Below are positions 33,946-40,813 of a stretch of DNA of 40,988 nucleotides, one piece after another. The position numbers were made by a program, and so were the translations under genes. This DNA is from Enterococcus canintestini (GTDB taxonomy: Bacteria > Bacillota > Bacilli > Lactobacillales > Enterococcaceae): contig NZ_JXKG01000009.1 of NCBI RefSeq assembly GCF_001885735.1, positions 1-40,988 of the forward strand, given 5' to 3'. Every line of letters begins with the position of its first letter. Within the stretch, counting starts at the first letter, position 1. The notes beneath the pieces are model-generated. The model was not told the origin of the DNA. It made no database searches and saw only the letters and a list, made by a program, of their open reading frames with translations.

Positions 33946-34039
33946 GCCATCTAAGAAAAAGTGAAGTGGCCCCAAAAGTTAAATTTTTTAGTCTAACTTT
34001 TGTAGGTCACTTCATCTTTTTTCAAGATGGCCTTTTTTT
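33946..34039. terminator. Long hairpin terminator between mapP and the HAD gene
   Basis: The outer stem GCCATCT (33946-33952) / AGATGGC (34025-34031) is followed by seven T and serves mapP. Inside lies a second near-perfect inverted repeat, 33962-33981 with 33994-34014, that looks like fused insertion-sequence ends (see findings). Confidence 0.75.
33962..34014. mobile_element. Possible remnant: two fused IS3-family-like termini
   Basis: The left end TGAAGTGGCCCCAAAAGTTA and the right end read inwards, TGAAGTGACCTACAAAAGTT, are typical of IS150/IS3-group inverted repeats (TG...ACCCC..AAAAGTTAGAC). Only about a dozen bases lie between them, so no transposase remains. I see no clear target duplication. 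It could also be a miniature element, or a palindrome of other origin. Confidence 0.4.
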
Positions 34040-34715
34040 AACTAAAATGGGTGAGTAATTCAGTTAGCGCTGAATCGGTAAAATCTTCAATTACAAGTGA
34101 AACACCGGGTAATGAAGCTAAAGTAGCTTTTTTGGCAGAAGTCGCCACGGCAACTATTTTAGCTGGATTAGCGTTATATGCACTCGCAAGACCGGCGGGG
34201 ACATCTTCAAAAATGACACATTCTTTGGCAGGAAGACTTAAGCGGGCCGCACCTTTTAAATAAGGATCGGGGTCTGGTTTACTAATCATCGTTCCATCGT
34301 CATAGACAACCTGATTTAAATCAAACCATTGTTCTAATCCAAGTGTTTCAAAATAAAAATCTAAATTAGTTTTCCCTGAAGCTGTAGCGATAGTAAAAGG
34401 AATTTGTTGTTTTTGTAATTGAGTTAGAAATTCGGGTACGCCTTTTAATAAACCGTAGTGGGGATCTTCTAAACAAATTTGGCGATAAATTGCTTCTTTT
34501 TCTTCGGCGTAATCCTCAATTTCTTTTTGCGTTAAGGAACGTTTAAAAACGTGTTCCAAAGTATGTTTGGCATTTTTACCATGAAAATATTTGGCAAAAT
34601 CAGCATCGGAAACTGGCGAGCCGGTGCTTTTGGTAATAAACGTTTGCCAAGCATCTTCGTGTTTTTTTGTATCGTTAATCAGCGTACCATTGAAATCAAA
34701 TAAAATTCCTTTCAT
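34038..34715 (-). CDS. HAD superfamily hydrolase (beta-phosphoglucomutase-like subfamily)
   Basis: Cytoplasmic HAD subfamily IA protein of 225 residues. Motif I is DFNGT (GILFDFNGTLIND): the nucleophile Asp is present, but the usual second Asp, the acid/base, is Asn. Motif II is TATASGK, and motif III/IV is KPDPDPYLKGA...CVIFEDVPAGL. The helical cap (about 18-85) resembles phosphoglucomutase and sugar-phosphatase relatives. The frame opens at a TTG at 34727 that directly abuts GGAGG, so I prefer the ATG at 34715, about 12 bases away. It lies beside the maltose locus on the opposite strand. It could supply or mimic the missing beta-phosphoglucomutase, but motif I does not support that strongly. 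Sugar-phosphate phosphatase is the safer guess. Confidence 0.8.
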   Translation of the reverse strand: MKGILFDFNGTLINDTKKHEDAWQTFITKSTGSPVSDADFAKYFHGKNAKHTLEHVFKRSLTQKEIEDYAEEKEAIYRQICLEDPHYGLLKGVPEFLTQLQKQQIPFTIATASGKTNLDFYFETLGLEQWFDLNQVVYDDGTMISKPDPDPYLKGAARLSLPAKECVIFEDVPAGLASAYNANPAKIVAVATSAKKATLASLPGVSLVIEDFTDSALTELLTHFS

Positions 34716-34784
34716 ATTAAACGTCAACCTCCTCAGATTTAAAAATAGTGAAAAAATTAGTGGAAAAATATTTTGATGAAAATA

Positions 34785-35582
34785 TTAGTTTTCTAAACTT
34801 TTAGCATAAGCTGGATTAGCAGTACGAACTTTATTTGGAAATAATTTTGCAACACGATAAAAAGCCGCTAGTACGTCTTGAGGGATAAACACAGGAGCGA
34901 TAAAATTTTTACCAGCAGGACCATAACCACTGGGCGTATTTTGTAGTCGGCTAATTTCACCCAGTAGCAATGTTATGTATTGATCCATCTCCCACATTCC
35001 TAAAAGTTTACGGTCAAAGTGCAACTGATTATCTTTTTCCATGACTTTCACTTTATAGCTGGCATAATTTATGATTGTCGTATTAGGGGCAAATTTACTG
35101 CATGTCGCAGCCATCCGTCGCTGCATTGTCGCATCTTGGCACAAAATAAGACTGTCTTTTTTTAATTCGTGCGTTTCAAGTAATTGTAAAAGATTTGTGA
35201 TATTGTTGCCGCTATTGGTCGACTTTTCTTCTAAGTAGTCAGCTGTTTTGCCGGTTTTTAATTGCAAAATAGCATTAAACATTTGTGCTTCACTAGCATT
35301 TTTTGTAGGAATCTGGGGATAAAACTGATTTATTTTTAAACGCAGTGCATCAGTAGTATGGCCTTGACCACCTACGATTAAGTAATTTGTCGCCACTTGG
35401 TTATTCATCGCTGTTATCATGACATCTATTCCTGATAAAATGCTCCCACCAAATAAAACGAAAGCATCCGCCTTTTTTAGCTGGTATTTTTGATAAAGAG
35501 CATTTTGTGATAAATCGGTAAGATCTCGTACGCCGCAAAAAGCGCTTAAAAGGTTTAAATCATCAGCGAGTGTTTCCTTCAT
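34785..35582 (-). CDS. YdcF family protein (DUF218, SanA/ElyC-like)
   Basis: A 265-residue soluble DUF218-domain protein. The Rossmann-like DUF218 core covers about 35-190: ADAFVLFGGSILSGIDVMITAM, YLIVGGQGHTTDALR, SEAQMF, the EEKSTNSGNNI segment where the family has ExxSxNTxEN, and ILCQDATMQRRM. There is no membrane segment, unlike envelope-associated SanA and ElyC; it resembles cytoplasmic E. coli YdcF, which binds S-adenosylmethionine. No reaction is established for the family. The ATG follows GGAAGA. It is 57 bases upstream of the HAD gene on the same strand, without a terminator between, so the two may form one transcript. Confidence 0.78.
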   Translation of the reverse strand: MKETLADDLNLLSAFCGVRDLTDLSQNALYQKYQLKKADAFVLFGGSILSGIDVMITAMNNQVATNYLIVGGQGHTTDALRLKINQFYPQIPTKNASEAQMFNAILQLKTGKTADYLEEKSTNSGNNITNLLQLLETHELKKDSLILCQDATMQRRMAATCSKFAPNTTIINYASYKVKVMEKDNQLHFDRKLLGMWEMDQYITLLLGEISRLQNTPSGYGPAGKNFIAPVFIPQDVLAAFYRVAKLFPNKVRTANPAYAKSLEN

Positions 35583-35716
35583 TTTCTATCTTCCTTTTGT
35601 TTTTTGGTTAGTAACTATCCAAACTTCTTTTATTTCTTGTTAAGTTCATTATACGCAAAAAAGATGGCAATGAGGTGACGTTTTCATATTTATCAAGCTA
35701 AAAAATTACGCACAAT

Positions 35717-35755
35717 AAAAAGCACTACGACAAAATATGGTATCTATCGCAGTGC
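35717..35755 (-). terminator. Terminator after the Crp/Fnr gene
   Basis: GCACTACGA (35722-35730) and TCGCAGTGC (35747-35755) pair at eight of nine positions, with a minus-strand T run at 35717-35720. Confidence 0.65.
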
Positions 35756-35761
35756 AATTTT

Positions 35762-36418
35762 TTAGGCAGTGAGTGCGGTTAATTCTTTTTTATTTAAAAT
35801 AAGATAGCCACCACGGCTTTTTTGTAAAATACCTTGTTCCTTAAAGTTTGTCATCGTTCGTAAAAGATGACGATAACTCACATTTAAAATAGCTGCGCAG
35901 TTATTTAGTTGAAAAGAAAAAAGCCCTTCTTTTTCATGTTCTAAAATAAACCGAGCCAGCCGTGTTTCCACCGGCTCACTTAATGAATTAGCTAAATTAA
36001 TACCTGTATTTAAGCGATAGCTAAGGAGTTGACAGGTGTGTTTTAAAAAACGTAAGTCATTTTGTAAAAGGGTGCGGTATTGTTTTAAATTTACACAAAC
36101 ACAAGTACAAGGTGTCATGGCTTTAACGCTACTGCTAGGTGTTGTTTGCCATAAAGATGAGGCTTCGCCGATAATCGTTGCCTCATAGCAATAATTGATA
36201 CAAATATTCTGGGTGTCATAAGTATAAGAATATACCATGGCAGTACCTTCGACTAAAAAATAGAGGTACTTAGAAGGTGTACCGGCTTGAATGAGATCTT
36301 CATCTTTTTCAAAAGTACATAGTGTCGCGATCGAAAATAAATCGGTATCTAAATAGTCTTGGAGGTTATGACTGGTAATAGCTTCTTTTAACTGGCTTTT
36401 ATCAAATAATTGTTTCAT
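35762..36418 (-). CDS. Crp/Fnr-family regulator, cysteine-rich, lacking the cNMP arginine
   Basis: Transcription factor of 218 residues. An N-terminal beta-roll (about 20-120, IQAGTPSKYLYFLVEGTAMVYSY) is joined by a dimer helix to a C-terminal winged helix (about 165-215, NNCAAILNVSYRHLLRTMTNFKEQGIL). In the phosphate-binding cassette, GEASSLWQTTPSSSVKA, serine occupies the position of the Arg that contacts cyclic nucleotide in CRP, so cAMP control is unlikely. Eight cysteines (34, 73, 77, 104, 106, 108, 129, 174), including CTCVC, suggest metal or redox sensing. The ATG follows AAAGGAAG; an upstream ATG at 36442 has no better site. It is divergent from the Phn-type transporter, whose promoter carries a palindrome at about -41.5. 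YeiL-like proteins are possible relatives. Confidence 0.82.
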   Translation of the reverse strand: MKQLFDKSQLKEAITSHNLQDYLDTDLFSIATLCTFEKDEDLIQAGTPSKYLYFLVEGTAMVYSYTYDTQNICINYCYEATIIGEASSLWQTTPSSSVKAMTPCTCVCVNLKQYRTLLQNDLRFLKHTCQLLSYRLNTGINLANSLSEPVETRLARFILEHEKEGLFSFQLNNCAAILNVSYRHLLRTMTNFKEQGILQKSRGGYLILNKKELTALTA

Positions 36419-36548
36419 AAAAGCTTCCTTTCTCATCTGCAAGTTTGTTATTGATTATAACGGCAATCGCGCAAAAAAGCATCCCTTTTTACTACTTTAT
36501 TAAGATAATGTTCGGATTTTACCTAAACTTTACAAAAAAATTACCTTC

Positions 36549-36568
36549 AAAGTGACACAGGTCATTTT
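36549..36568 (+). promoter_or_regulatory. Crp/Fnr-type palindrome at the transporter promoter
   Basis: AAAGTGACACAGGTCATTTT: half-sites TGAC (36553-36556) and GTCA (36561-36564), with flanking A/T symmetry. Its centre is 36558.5. With a start predicted near 36600, that is about -41.5, the class II activator position of this family. Confidence 0.55.
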
Positions 36569-36587
36569 TGTTTGGGAAAATTCTTGC

Positions 36588-36593
36588 TATTAT
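36588..36593 (+). promoter_or_regulatory. -10 of the Phn-type operon
   Basis: TATTAT at 36588-36593 with no recognisable -35, as expected of an activator-dependent promoter. On the other strand a TATAAT (36454-36459, minus) is the likely -10 of the regulator gene. Confidence 0.5.
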
Positions 36594-36634
36594 GTGGGAG
36601 CAATATAAATCAATTTCCAATAGGGGGAGAAAAC

Positions 36635-37552
36635 ATGCGTTTCAAAATGTTGGCAACAGGTCTTTTAACGCTAGGAATTTTAGTTGGTCTTGCAGGATGT
36701 GGCAGTGAACAAAAAGCACAAGGGGACTCAAAAGAAAAATTGGTAGTTCAATTTGTTCCTACTAATAATGACGGTTCCATGGAAGCTAAAACAAAACCAT
36801 TTGCAGAGTATTTATCTGAAAAACTAGATAAGGATGTAACGGTAACATTAGCAACAGACTATTCTACTATTGTTGAAGCGATGGCTTCTGGCCAAGTCGA
36901 TGTGGGGATTATGCCACCGGCGGCTTATGTGCAAGCCAAAGATATGGATGCCGCAGAAGCATTGTTAACCTCTCAATTGGGTGCGTATGACCGAAAAACT
37001 GGTCTACCAACCGACGAATTAACTAATACTTTTAAAGGTGAAATTTTAGTTAAAGCTGATAGTGATTTGAAAAACTTGTCCGATTTAAAAGGGAAAAAGA
37101 TTGCCACACTATCACCAAACTCAGCTAGTGGCTATATTTATCCAGTGGCAGAACTAAAAGATGCCGGCATTGATCCTACAAAAGATGCCACACTGACAAC
37201 TGTTAATGATATTCCAAGTGAAATGACTGCTGTTTTAAATGGCCAAATGGATGCGGCCTTTGTTTTTGAGGGCGCGCGAAATGTCTTTGCTTCAAAATTT
37301 AGTGACCAAGATATTATGAAAGAATTACGCGTTTTATCTTTAACCAAAGGGGATATTCCCAATGACGCAATTGCGGTGCAACCTAAAATGGATGCTAAGC
37401 TGAAAGAAGAAATTAAAGATGTCTTTTTAGCAATGCCAAAAGATGAAGCCGGTCAAGAAGCGATGGCGTTATGGGGGCATAAAGGTTATCAAGAGGCTGC
37501 AGATAGCGCTTATGACACAATTCGCGAATATACTAAAAAAGCTTCCGAGTAA
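36635..37552 (+). CDS. phnD: Phosphate/phosphite/phosphonate-type ABC transporter substrate-binding lipoprotein
   Basis: PhnD-family binding protein of 305 residues. The signal MRFKMLATGLLTLGILVGL ends in the lipobox LAGC with C22 lipidated, so the protein sits on the outer face of the membrane. Family segments include VVQFVPTNNDGSMEAKTKPFAEYL, VDVGIMPPAAYVQA and the ligand-site LSPNSASGYIYPVAEL. The ligand class (phosphonate, phosphite, phosphate ester or other) cannot be fixed from sequence. The frame opens at 36572, but GGGGGAGA four bases before the ATG at 36635 sets the start. It is the first gene of a five-gene operon. A weak terminator hairpin after it would favour surplus binding protein. 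Confidence 0.87.
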   Translation: MRFKMLATGLLTLGILVGLAGCGSEQKAQGDSKEKLVVQFVPTNNDGSMEAKTKPFAEYLSEKLDKDVTVTLATDYSTIVEAMASGQVDVGIMPPAAYVQAKDMDAAEALLTSQLGAYDRKTGLPTDELTNTFKGEILVKADSDLKNLSDLKGKKIATLSPNSASGYIYPVAELKDAGIDPTKDATLTTVNDIPSEMTAVLNGQMDAAFVFEGARNVFASKFSDQDIMKELRVLSLTKGDIPNDAIAVQPKMDAKLKEEIKDVFLAMPKDEAGQEAMALWGHKGYQEAADSAYDTIREYTKKASE

Positions 37553-37559
37553 CAAATGT

Positions 37560-37584
37560 GCCAGTTCGTATGAGCTGGCTTTTT
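37560..37584 (+). terminator. Intra-operon partial terminator after phnD
   Basis: GCCAGTTC (37560-37567), loop GTAT, GAGCTGGC (37572-37579), five T. It is short and has one G-U pair, so it probably attenuates expression of the downstream transport genes relative to the binding protein. Confidence 0.65.
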
Positions 37585-37621
37585 ATAACTTAATCTTTAC
37601 TAAAATATAGGAGCAAAATAC

Positions 37622-38389
37622 ATGATTGAATTTAAAAATGTCGCCAAAGTATATCCTAATGGTGTCAAAGGACTGCAAAATATTAATTTAACGATTCAAG
37701 ATGGTGAATTTGTTGCAATCATCGGGTTGAGTGGAGCGGGGAAAAGCACATTGTTACGCTCTATTAATCGCTTGGTTACTACAACTGAGGGCGAAATTAT
37801 GATTAATGGTGACTCCATTACTAAAGCCAATAAGAAAAAACTACGCCAAATTCGCCGCAATATCGGGTTGATTTCCCAAAGTTTTAATCTGGTTAAACGC
37901 AGTACCGTTCAAAAAAATGTTTTGTCTGGTCGACTAGGCTATTACTCTACTTGGAAAAGTATTTTTGGCCTGTTTACTAAAGAAGACTATGAAAAAACCA
38001 CAACTGCCTTAGCACAGGTTGGGTTATCAGATAAATTGCATACGCGCAGTGACGAATTAAGTGGGGGCCAACAGCAACGGGTTTTAATCGCTAGAGCATT
38101 AGTTCAACAAGCAGGAATTATTTTAGCCGATGAACCAGTAGCCTCTTTAGACCCTGTAACGGCTGAGAAAGTAATGGGGGATTTAAAAGAAATCAACCAA
38201 AGCTTAAACAAAACAATTATCGTCAACATCCATTCTGTCCCACTGGCAAAAGCTTATGCAACACGAATTATTGCGCTAAAAAGTGGAGAAATTGTGTTTG
38301 ATGGTGCAGCAGAAACCTTAACGGCGCAACGCCTGAAGGAAATATACGGTGAGGCCTATGAAAAGGATGTGGCACCTGATGCAAATTAA
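37622..38389 (+). CDS. phnC: Phn-type ABC transporter ATP-binding protein
   Basis: Cytoplasmic ATPase of 255 residues, full length for PhnC. Walker A is GLSGAGKST (about 36-44), the Q-loop LISQSFNL, signature LSGGQQQRVLIARAL, Walker B IILADEPVASLD and switch His in NIHSVPLA. The insertion LGYYSTWKSIFGLFTKEDYE before the signature is typical of PhnC. The ATG follows AGGAGC. It overlaps the following permease gene by about ten bases in another frame, implying translational coupling. It powers import with the two PhnE-like permeases downstream. Confidence 0.9.
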   Translation: MIEFKNVAKVYPNGVKGLQNINLTIQDGEFVAIIGLSGAGKSTLLRSINRLVTTTEGEIMINGDSITKANKKKLRQIRRNIGLISQSFNLVKRSTVQKNVLSGRLGYYSTWKSIFGLFTKEDYEKTTTALAQVGLSDKLHTRSDELSGGQQQRVLIARALVQQAGIILADEPVASLDPVTAEKVMGDLKEINQSLNKTIIVNIHSVPLAKAYATRIIALKSGEIVFDGAAETLTAQRLKEIYGEAYEKDVAPDAN

Positions 38390-39158
38390 AGATACGGTGC
38401 ATTTTAATTGGTATAAACACTTATTTATTGTCGTTATTTTACTAGCTTGTTTACAAGGGAGTATTCTTTTAACTGGCGCGGATTTCCAAGCAGTTTTTCA
38501 AAATTCTGATCAGATGGGGATCTTTTTAGCACGTTTTCTAAAACCGGATTTTGGCTATTTGCCAAATCTTTTAACCCCGCTTTTAAAGACATTACAAATG
38601 TCTGTGTTTGGGACTTTTTTAGGTGTTTTATTTGCGGTACCAGTTAGCTTTTTAGCGACTCAAGTTGTAACCAAACAACGCGTATTATCGTATATTATTC
38701 GTTTTTTCTTAGGTGTCATTCGGACAATTCCTAATTTATTATTGGCAGCTTTATTTGTTGCAGTCTTTGGGATTGGCGAGGCAACAGGGGTTTTAACTAT
38801 CGCTGTATTTACATTTGGCATGGTATCCCAATTAGTTTTTCAAGCCATTGAGACGATTGACTTTGGCCCGATTGAAGCCAATGAAGCAGTAGGAGCTAAT
38901 AAAATGCAAGTTGCTATTTGGTCTGTTGCACCACAAGTGATTAATCAAATTATTAGTTATACTTTTTATGCTTTTGAAGTAAACGTGCGAGCTTCAACGG
39001 TTTTAGGTTATGTCGGAGCAGGGGGGATTGGTGTGATTTTAAATTCCTCTTTGGCACTCATGCGCTACGACCGGGTGGCAATTATTATTTTGACGATATT
39101 TGTAGTAGTGGCGATTGTGGATGGTTTGAGTGAAGCAGTTAGGAGGAGATTGGGATGA
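38379..39158 (+). CDS. phnE: Phn-type ABC transporter permease, first
   Basis: Membrane subunit of about 259 residues with five to six hydrophobic segments. The coupling loop is GPIEANEAVGANKMQVAIWSV, and the C-terminal ASTVLGYVGAGGIGVIL is typical of PhnE. Several in-frame starts exist (GTG 38349; ATG 38358, 38367 and 38379). I favour 38379 because AAAAGGA precedes it at about 11 bases and it overlaps the phnC end as coupled genes do; the earlier starts only add charged residues. It probably pairs with the second permease as a heterodimer. The second permease starts in the ATGA overlap at its stop. Confidence 0.85.
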   Translation: MQIKDTVHFNWYKHLFIVVILLACLQGSILLTGADFQAVFQNSDQMGIFLARFLKPDFGYLPNLLTPLLKTLQMSVFGTFLGVLFAVPVSFLATQVVTKQRVLSYIIRFFLGVIRTIPNLLLAALFVAVFGIGEATGVLTIAVFTFGMVSQLVFQAIETIDFGPIEANEAVGANKMQVAIWSVAPQVINQIISYTFYAFEVNVRASTVLGYVGAGGIGVILNSSLALMRYDRVAIIILTIFVVVAIVDGLSEAVRRRLG

Positions 39159-39937
39159 TAATAAGCCAAATTAGTAAAAAAACATATTTTTTCCTGCTGT
39201 TACTTGTGGTACTGGTCATTTATTCTGCAGTGGGGATTGATTATAGTAGTTTAGAAACTTTTTCTCTAGCGATGGGAAAAGAAGTTTTACAAGGGTTGGC
39301 TCATCCGGATTGGCACTACCTTTATGACGGCAGCGGCGAAGATTTAATTAGCCTCTTACTTTTAACGCTAGGGATTGCTTTTTTGGGTACTTTTATTGCA
39401 ACTATTTTAGCGTTACCGCTAACTTTAATTAGCGCCAGTAACTTGTGGCAAAATCATCCTTGGATTGCTAAAATTGGCAAATTTATTTGTAACGTTTTAC
39501 GAGCATTTCCGGAATTAGTATATGCGATTATTTTTGTCAAAGTTGTTGGACCAGGACCATTTGCCGGCGTGATGGCAATTGGAGTTCATCAAATTGGGAT
39601 GTTAGGAAAATTATTCACAGAAGAAGCAGAAGGCATGAACGAAGCGTTAGTAGAAGACGCAACAGCAATTGGTGCTAATTTTTGGCAGATTATCTTTTCC
39701 GTGCGGGTACCTTATTTATTACCAATTTATAGTTCATTATCTTTAAATCATTTTGAAATAGCGGTTCGTAGTGCGGCAACTTTAGGTTTAGTTGGTGCTG
39801 GCGGGATTGGTGCACCACTGATATTTGCCATTCAAACTAGAAGTTGGGATCGTGTAAGTATTATTTTATTAGGAGTCGTTGTAACAGTCTTTTCTTTAGA
39901 CTTATTTACCGGCTGGATTCGTAGGAAGTTACGCTAA
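39155..39937 (+). CDS. phnE: Phn-type ABC transporter permease, second
   Basis: Second PhnE-like permease, 260 residues, with about six hydrophobic segments. The coupling loop is NEALVEDATAIGANFWQIIFSV, and the end segment SAATLGLVGAGGIGAPLIFA parallels that of the first permease; the two are clearly diverged paralogues. The ATG overlaps the previous stop (ATGA) and has GGAGGAG upstream, so coupling and start are secure. Its own stop overlaps the start of the metallophosphoesterase gene by one base. Twin permeases are common in Gram-positive PhnCDE1E2 systems. Confidence 0.88.
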   Translation: MIISQISKKTYFFLLLLVVLVIYSAVGIDYSSLETFSLAMGKEVLQGLAHPDWHYLYDGSGEDLISLLLLTLGIAFLGTFIATILALPLTLISASNLWQNHPWIAKIGKFICNVLRAFPELVYAIIFVKVVGPGPFAGVMAIGVHQIGMLGKLFTEEAEGMNEALVEDATAIGANFWQIIFSVRVPYLLPIYSSLSLNHFEIAVRSAATLGLVGAGGIGAPLIFAIQTRSWDRVSIILLGVVVTVFSLDLFTGWIRRKLR

Positions 39938-40743
39938 TGAAGATTTTACAATTATCTGATTTACATTATCGCAGCCAGTATCTACCCGCAGAAAATGGCT
40001 ACCAAGAAATGCTGATGAAAATGGAAAAGCCTCTTCATTATCTCGATCTTGCAATAAAAAAGGCCAAAGCGCAAACAGCGATTGATTTAGTGCTGATTAC
40101 CGGTGATTTGACTGAAGATGGTGAAGTAGCGGATTATGCGTTTTTAAAAGATTACTTTGACAAAGCATTTCCAGATACACCGGTTTTAGTCACACTAGGT
40201 AATCACGATATTAAAGAGAATTTTTACCAAGGCTGGTTAAAAAACGTTCCAACAAGCAATTACTATAATTTTGTTCACACTTTTGAAGATTTTTATTTAT
40301 TATCTTTTGATAGTTCGGTGTATGGTCAAGCAGATGGGCAGATCGATCGGGGGCAATTAAATTGGTTGGAAGATATGCTTTCAACGCATCAAGACAAACC
40401 TGTTTTGGTTATGACACATCATCATTTGCTTGAAAAGCAATACGCCACACCGCAACTCCCGCAAGCTCAACAAGTTTGGCAAATTTTAAAACGTTACGAT
40501 ATTTTAGCGGTTATAAATGGCCACACTCATAGTCATTACCAGACTACAGTAGCGGGAATTGCCTATTATACTGCTGATGGACTTTCTTTTTTAGGTCAAG
40601 ATGAAGGCGCTGGAATGGTGCGTTTCATTCAACATGCAGGTTTCAGTCTTTATGAATTAAAAGATGGGCAACTAGCAGAAATTAACGCAGAAGTAGTCAC
40701 AAGTGGTCGCTTTTTACAAAAAGTAGACATGCGGTTGTGTTAA
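39937..40743 (+). CDS. Metallophosphoesterase, cyclic-nucleotide / glycerophosphodiesterase-like (CpdA/GpdQ type)
   Basis: Calcineurin-like two-metal phosphoesterase of 268 residues with the complete motif set: D8-x-H10 (LSDLH), GD57 (ITGDLTEDG), GN89H90D (TLGNHD), H161 (MTHHHL) and GH196TH198 (NGHTHSH). No signal peptide, so it acts in the cytoplasm. The family includes cAMP phosphodiesterase CpdA and glycerophosphodiesterase GpdQ. Its start overlaps the permease stop by one base, which couples it tightly to transport. The likely task is to hydrolyse the imported organophosphate, perhaps a phosphodiester. No C-P lyase or phosphonatase genes are present in the operon. The substrate remains open. 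A strong terminator follows. Confidence 0.85.
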   Translation: MKILQLSDLHYRSQYLPAENGYQEMLMKMEKPLHYLDLAIKKAKAQTAIDLVLITGDLTEDGEVADYAFLKDYFDKAFPDTPVLVTLGNHDIKENFYQGWLKNVPTSNYYNFVHTFEDFYLLSFDSSVYGQADGQIDRGQLNWLEDMLSTHQDKPVLVMTHHHLLEKQYATPQLPQAQQVWQILKRYDILAVINGHTHSHYQTTVAGIAYYTADGLSFLGQDEGAGMVRFIQHAGFSLYELKDGQLAEINAEVVTSGRFLQKVDMRLC

Positions 40744-40750
40744 TCTAGGC

Positions 40751-40802
40751 AAAAAGCGCCTCATAAAGTAAGTCAATCGACTAGCTTTATGAGGCGCTTT
40801 TT
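40751..40802 (+). terminator. Terminator of the Phn-type operon
   Basis: AAAAAGCGCCTCATAAAG (40751-40768) and its perfect 18-base complement (40785-40802) flank a loop with a small AGTC/GACT stem. The T run is part of the arm, so it can act on both strands. Confidence 0.88.
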
Positions 40803-40813
40803 GATTTTGTAGC

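Noticed and set aside
35762-40743. Considered a complete phosphonate degradation operon
   Set aside because: There is no C-P lyase, phosphonatase or transaminase gene; only transport, regulation and one phosphoesterase are present.
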